The translations under genes and the position numbers were made by a program. 17,380 nucleotides of DNA, from contig JBAUID010000093.1 of NCBI GenBank assembly GCA_049680625.1, forward strand, positions 1 through 17,380. The letters run 5' to 3'. Source of the stretch: JAUIAI01 sp049680625. GTDB taxonomy: Bacteria > Pseudomonadota > Gammaproteobacteria > Burkholderiales > Burkholderiaceae_E. The notes beneath the pieces were generated by a model. That model ran no database searches, was not told the origin of the DNA, and saw nothing but the letters and a program-made list of their open reading frames with translations. Shown piece after piece: positions 15,124-17,380 of the stretch (its first letter is position 1; each line of letters starts with the position of its first letter).

Positions 15124-16182
15124 ATGCGTAGAAGGCTCACCTATGAAATCTCAGCTTGTCCACGGGCGTTAGCAGCAGTGTGCTGTGTTTCGTTTGGTCT
15201 AGCCGCTTGTGCAGGAGCCAATGTTGATAAGGTTCCGTTAACTAAGCGAACGGTTTCTGTTTCTGGGCCAACAGAAATGGCCTATGAAGTGTTGTCGCTT
15301 GAGTCAGTTGTCGATATTGTTTTAGATACGGTATCGCCGATCTACCGCTTCAAGGGCCGGAATGCGCGCTACCGTGCGTTCGAAATAGCGCCGCCTGGTC
15401 ACGACATGTCGTTGTTGTTTGAGTCTGAGGTTAAAACGGACTGGGTTCGAAGCCCATCAGTATTCAGACCCGGGGTGCTTTTTCTTAACGAGAAAAAGGT
15501 AGCAATTGAATCAAGGACTCCGACGCTTTTTAATCAGCGTTTCAAATTGCTCGGAAAGAACAAATTCATAGGTCGGGTTCGAATACCGCCAACGGCACGA
15601 TACGCCGTGGTCTATCCTGAATCGGATCGAGCATTCGTGACAGGGGAATTACGCCCGGTTGGATTTGATGGTGCGGTAAATTCAGCACAAACTGGTCACA
15701 CTCGTATGATTGTGACGGCCGATCGTGTTGCTACGATCGAAGACACAATTGAATCCGAGAGTGACTCTCGTATCAGAGTGTATGCGGTCACAGCGATTGA
15801 AGGCGAGTCCGTACCAAATGCGCGAGGCGCCACAAGTGGTGCGAATTATGGAATGGGCTTCCAATTTTTTCGAACGCAAACCCGGACTCGCGAACTACCA
15901 GCGAGAATGTTAACTATAAGCGTTATCGGGACGCATCAGATGGGCGCTCCGATCCACGAAATGGCGGCTCGGGTAGCAGGAACGTTTTACCAGGTCGACG
16001 GAAGTCTCAAGTTTGAACCAAAAGCCTGGACGCGCTACAAAGTGCGTGGCCGCTTGACGAAGTCGGAGTCAACGGTGTGGATCGAACGAGCGAGCGATGG
16101 TGTAAAGGTAACAAGTACAATTTCAAGTAGATCGCGTGACTCGGGTTCGCAACAGCCACGAGACGTTGGGCTTTCGCAATAA
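15124..16182 (+). CDS. Hypothetical lipoprotein, possible MalM-like beta-sandwich
   Basis: A 352-residue predicted lipoprotein: basic start MRRRLTYEIS, hydrophobic LAAVCCVSFG, and lipobox LAAC with Cys29 followed by AGA. Residues 85-180 alternate in a beta-sandwich style (AFEIAPPGHDMSLLFESEV, VFRPGVLFLNEKKVAIES, GRVRIPPTARYAVVYPESD) that recalls MalM-type periplasmic proteins; this is a weak resemblance. Later parts (GANYGMGFQFFRTQTRTREL, then MGAPIHEMAARVAGTFYQVD, then WTRYKVRGRLTKSESTVWIE) I do not recognise. The end is Ser/Arg-rich and probably flexible. ATG 15124 has no strong ribosome site. A second lipoprotein gene begins 22 bp after the stop, suggesting a two-gene operon. Codon use is more AT-rich than the metabolic block, which may indicate transfer. 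Confidence 0.75.
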   Translation: MRRRLTYEISACPRALAAVCCVSFGLAACAGANVDKVPLTKRTVSVSGPTEMAYEVLSLESVVDIVLDTVSPIYRFKGRNARYRAFEIAPPGHDMSLLFESEVKTDWVRSPSVFRPGVLFLNEKKVAIESRTPTLFNQRFKLLGKNKFIGRVRIPPTARYAVVYPESDRAFVTGELRPVGFDGAVNSAQTGHTRMIVTADRVATIEDTIESESDSRIRVYAVTAIEGESVPNARGATSGANYGMGFQFFRTQTRTRELPARMLTISVIGTHQMGAPIHEMAARVAGTFYQVDGSLKFEPKAWTRYKVRGRLTKSESTVWIERASDGVKVTSTISSRSRDSGSQQPRDVGLSQ

Positions 16183-16204
16183 AAAAACATCAGGATCACG
16201 GCGT

Positions 16205-16879
16205 ATGAAAACCATTGGGGCCAGTAGCGCAAGTTGGACTGTTCTTTTTTTCGTAATGATTGCTTGGTTATCCGGTTGTACGACGCTTGCGCGGACTGCC
16301 GAGTCAATTGCACCTGAGCGGCCACATGACAATAGCACTTCGGGTATTTTGGTAGTCCATGTGGACACGCATGTTCTCGTTGAAGGTGCCTATATCAATT
16401 TCCGTCGAATTGATGAGGAAGGTTTCTATACCTTGAATGCCAATGGCATCGATCCACAACCGGTATGGAATCGCGAAAAAGGCGTCAAAGGTCGCGTATT
16501 TGGCATGAGTTTGCCACCTGGATCGTATGAAGTTTTTGGCTGGAGATTGTTTGCCACGTATCACGGTGCTCGACGTGGCGGTGGAGGTCCCTATTACAAT
16601 TTTCACTCATTAGATGCGCCTCCGGTCCCGTTTGAGATCCGTGCAGGTGAAGCAACTTATATAGGGCATTACACAATCGATGCGACACCACGTATTCAAA
16701 AAGGCTTGCTCGACTTCGGTCCTTGGATTAAGGATGCTCACGCTTCAATTACAGACAATTTCAGCGCTGATAAGCAGGGATTTTTTCGCCAATATCCGGA
16801 TATGAGTAACACGGTTGTTCGAAACTCAGCGCCGAGTCCCGATCATTGGAAGGGCGTCAAAGTTCGGCGTGGAAATTAG
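16205..16879 (+). CDS. Hypothetical lipoprotein, partner of the upstream gene
   Basis: A 224-residue predicted lipoprotein. The signal peptide is MKTIGASSASWTVLFFVMIA with lipobox LSGC (Cys25), then TTLARTAES. ATG 16205 is chosen because AGGA lies about 10 nt upstream and the signal peptide begins here; an in-frame GTG at 16136 would overlap the preceding gene. The body reads as beta-rich: SGILVVHVDTHVLVEGAYIN, VFGMSLPPGSYEVFGWRLFA, and PPVPFEIRAGEATYIGHYTI. The last two, with a glycine-rich GARRGGGGPYYNFHS between them, resemble proteins carrying a PPGxY plus RAGExxYIG pattern typical of small surface lipoproteins with an immunoglobulin-like domain. I cannot name the family. It is in the same operon as the 15124 lipoprotein; repeat D follows the stop. 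Confidence 0.75.
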   Translation: MKTIGASSASWTVLFFVMIAWLSGCTTLARTAESIAPERPHDNSTSGILVVHVDTHVLVEGAYINFRRIDEEGFYTLNANGIDPQPVWNREKGVKGRVFGMSLPPGSYEVFGWRLFATYHGARRGGGGPYYNFHSLDAPPVPFEIRAGEATYIGHYTIDATPRIQKGLLDFGPWIKDAHASITDNFSADKQGFFRQYPDMSNTVVRNSAPSPDHWKGVKVRRGN

Positions 16880-16954
16880 GTATGTAGTTCCCGAGCACTT
16901 TGGGCACACCATTAGAAATCGTTGCAACGCAGCGCGAATGTCGGTTACCTCGCT

Positions 16955-17021
16955 ACCGGACGTTTGAATGATAGAAATCGGTTTCGCTGGCAGACAAGAG
17001 CCGGCCAGAAGTGGTCCTTCG
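16955..17021. repeat. Intergenic repeat D
   Basis: Begins ACCGGACGTTTGA, aligns base for base with repeat C apart from one indel, shares ATCGGTTTCGCTG (16977-16989) exactly, and ends GGCCAGAAGTGGTCCTTCG (17021). It is the most diverged of the four full-length copies at its left end, where TCATTCG has become CGTTTGA. Confidence 0.65.
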
Positions 17022-17240
17022 TAAACAATTCTCCAGTGCAATTGAACCGATAACTTGTCAATCGCGGCTTGCGTTCAATCTGCTGTCGGATTCCACGGCA
17101 ATGCGATTGCTTGAGCCTCCCCCAAAAGTGAGACTCCAGATTCGGATAAATTCCTAATCGATCGCCGTAGGTGTACGCGCGGATTACTATTGTGAATGAG
17201 GACCGGTAACCGAAAGGCGATTTGATGAATCGGTGGCTTA

Positions 17241-17293
17241 TGCGAAAGTTTCGCACTTCAAAATAACCAATAATACGGACCGGTCCGGTCCGT
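17241..17293. promoter_or_regulatory. Two palindromes upstream of the partial gene
   Basis: TGCGAAA-G-TTTCGCA (17241-17255) is a perfect 7-bp inverted repeat with a one-base centre. ACGGACC-GGTCC-GGTCCGT (17275-17293) is a 7-bp inverted repeat with a 5-base centre. They lie 62 and 24 bp before the ATG at 17318, and TAATAC (17271-17276) between them could be a -10 box. They may be operators for a regulator of the next gene; the regulator is unknown. Confidence 0.4.
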
Positions 17294-17317
17294 TCAATAC
17301 CTGTGAGAGATACACCA

Positions 17318-17380
17318 ATGACAAAGCGACGAATTGATACGCATGAAGCCTGTCTGATCGACTTTTCAACGTCGCTAAAG
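17318..17380 (+). CDS. Start of an unidentified gene (truncated by window end)
   Basis: An open frame from ATG 17318 runs to the window edge: MTKRRIDTHEACLIDFSTSL, 21 codons in all. GAGAG lies about 10 nt upstream, and two palindromes sit further upstream. It is too short to assign. Its position after repeat D fits the pattern of a new gene module beginning after each repeat copy. Confidence 0.4.
   Translation, partial: MTKRRIDTHEACLIDFSTSLK

Larger units (their letters stand above)
16880..17317. other. Intergenic region with repeat D and palindromes
   Basis: About 440 bp without a convincing gene. A 103-codon minus-strand frame (17256-16945) crosses repeat D and has no recognisable domain. 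The region contains repeat D (16955-17021) and two palindromes near its right end, ahead of the partial gene at 17318. Confidence 0.4.

Noticed and set aside
12690..17021. Calling the right part an integron cassette array
   Set aside because: The repeats lack the attC core boxes (RYYYAAC and GTTRRRY pairs), no integrase is in the window, and the OsmC-like gene is inverted relative to the others.
16945..17256. A 103-codon minus-strand open frame
   Set aside because: It crosses repeat D, has no recognisable domain and no ribosome site, and its composition does not look coding.

Overview
The window looks like part of a gammaproteobacterial chromosome, probably an environmental or marine aerobe. 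This is inferred from the gene families present (feoAB with a Fur box, a Rieske ring-hydroxylating oxygenase, an ADP-forming acyl-CoA ligase, BrnTA and YlcI/ParE-type toxin-antitoxin pairs), moderate-to-high GC, and lipoproteins with standard Gram-negative lipoboxes. No rRNA, tRNA, CRISPR array, integrase or complete insertion sequence is visible.

Left part (1-2370): a stretch of decaying genes, all on the minus strand. It holds a frameshifted MHYT-PAS-GGDEF diguanylate cyclase that runs off the window start, a shortened acetamidase/formamidase-like gene, and a DUF899 (thioredoxin-like) gene broken by two stop codons and at least two frame changes. It ends in a 177-bp MITE-like element with perfect 26-bp terminal inverted repeats. 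The outer repeat supplies the stop codon of the next gene.

Metabolic block (2362-7737, minus strand): a 701-residue ADP-forming acyl-CoA ligase, a crotonase-fold protein that has lost both classical catalytic glutamates, and a feoA-feoB ferrous iron uptake operon with a 4-nt overlap. A good Fur-box match lies just upstream of feoA.

Middle block (8017-12652): a lipoprotein of unknown function, a convergent membrane-anchored SRPBCC protein, then on the plus strand a class C beta-lactamase-fold hydrolase followed by the large and small subunits of a Rieske oxygenase. The large subunit resembles the salicylate 5-hydroxylase / three-component anthranilate dioxygenase group (NagG, AndAc). No ferredoxin or reductase is present, so electron transfer must come from elsewhere. 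The CoA ligase, crotonase, hydrolase and oxygenase could serve aromatic or acyl catabolism, but no single pathway is shown.

Right part (12690-17380): small accessory gene modules separated by a diverged intergenic repeat of about 65-70 bp. The order is repeat E (weak), YlcI-ParE-type toxin-antitoxin pair, repeat A, brnT (stop at codon 4) with intact brnA, repeat B, an OsmC-like gene on the opposite strand, repeat C, two lipoprotein genes, repeat D, then the start of a further gene. The gene-plus-repeat order resembles a cassette array, but I find no integron attC core boxes and no integrase. This repeat family and the disabled brnT with its palindromic promoter are the most unusual features.
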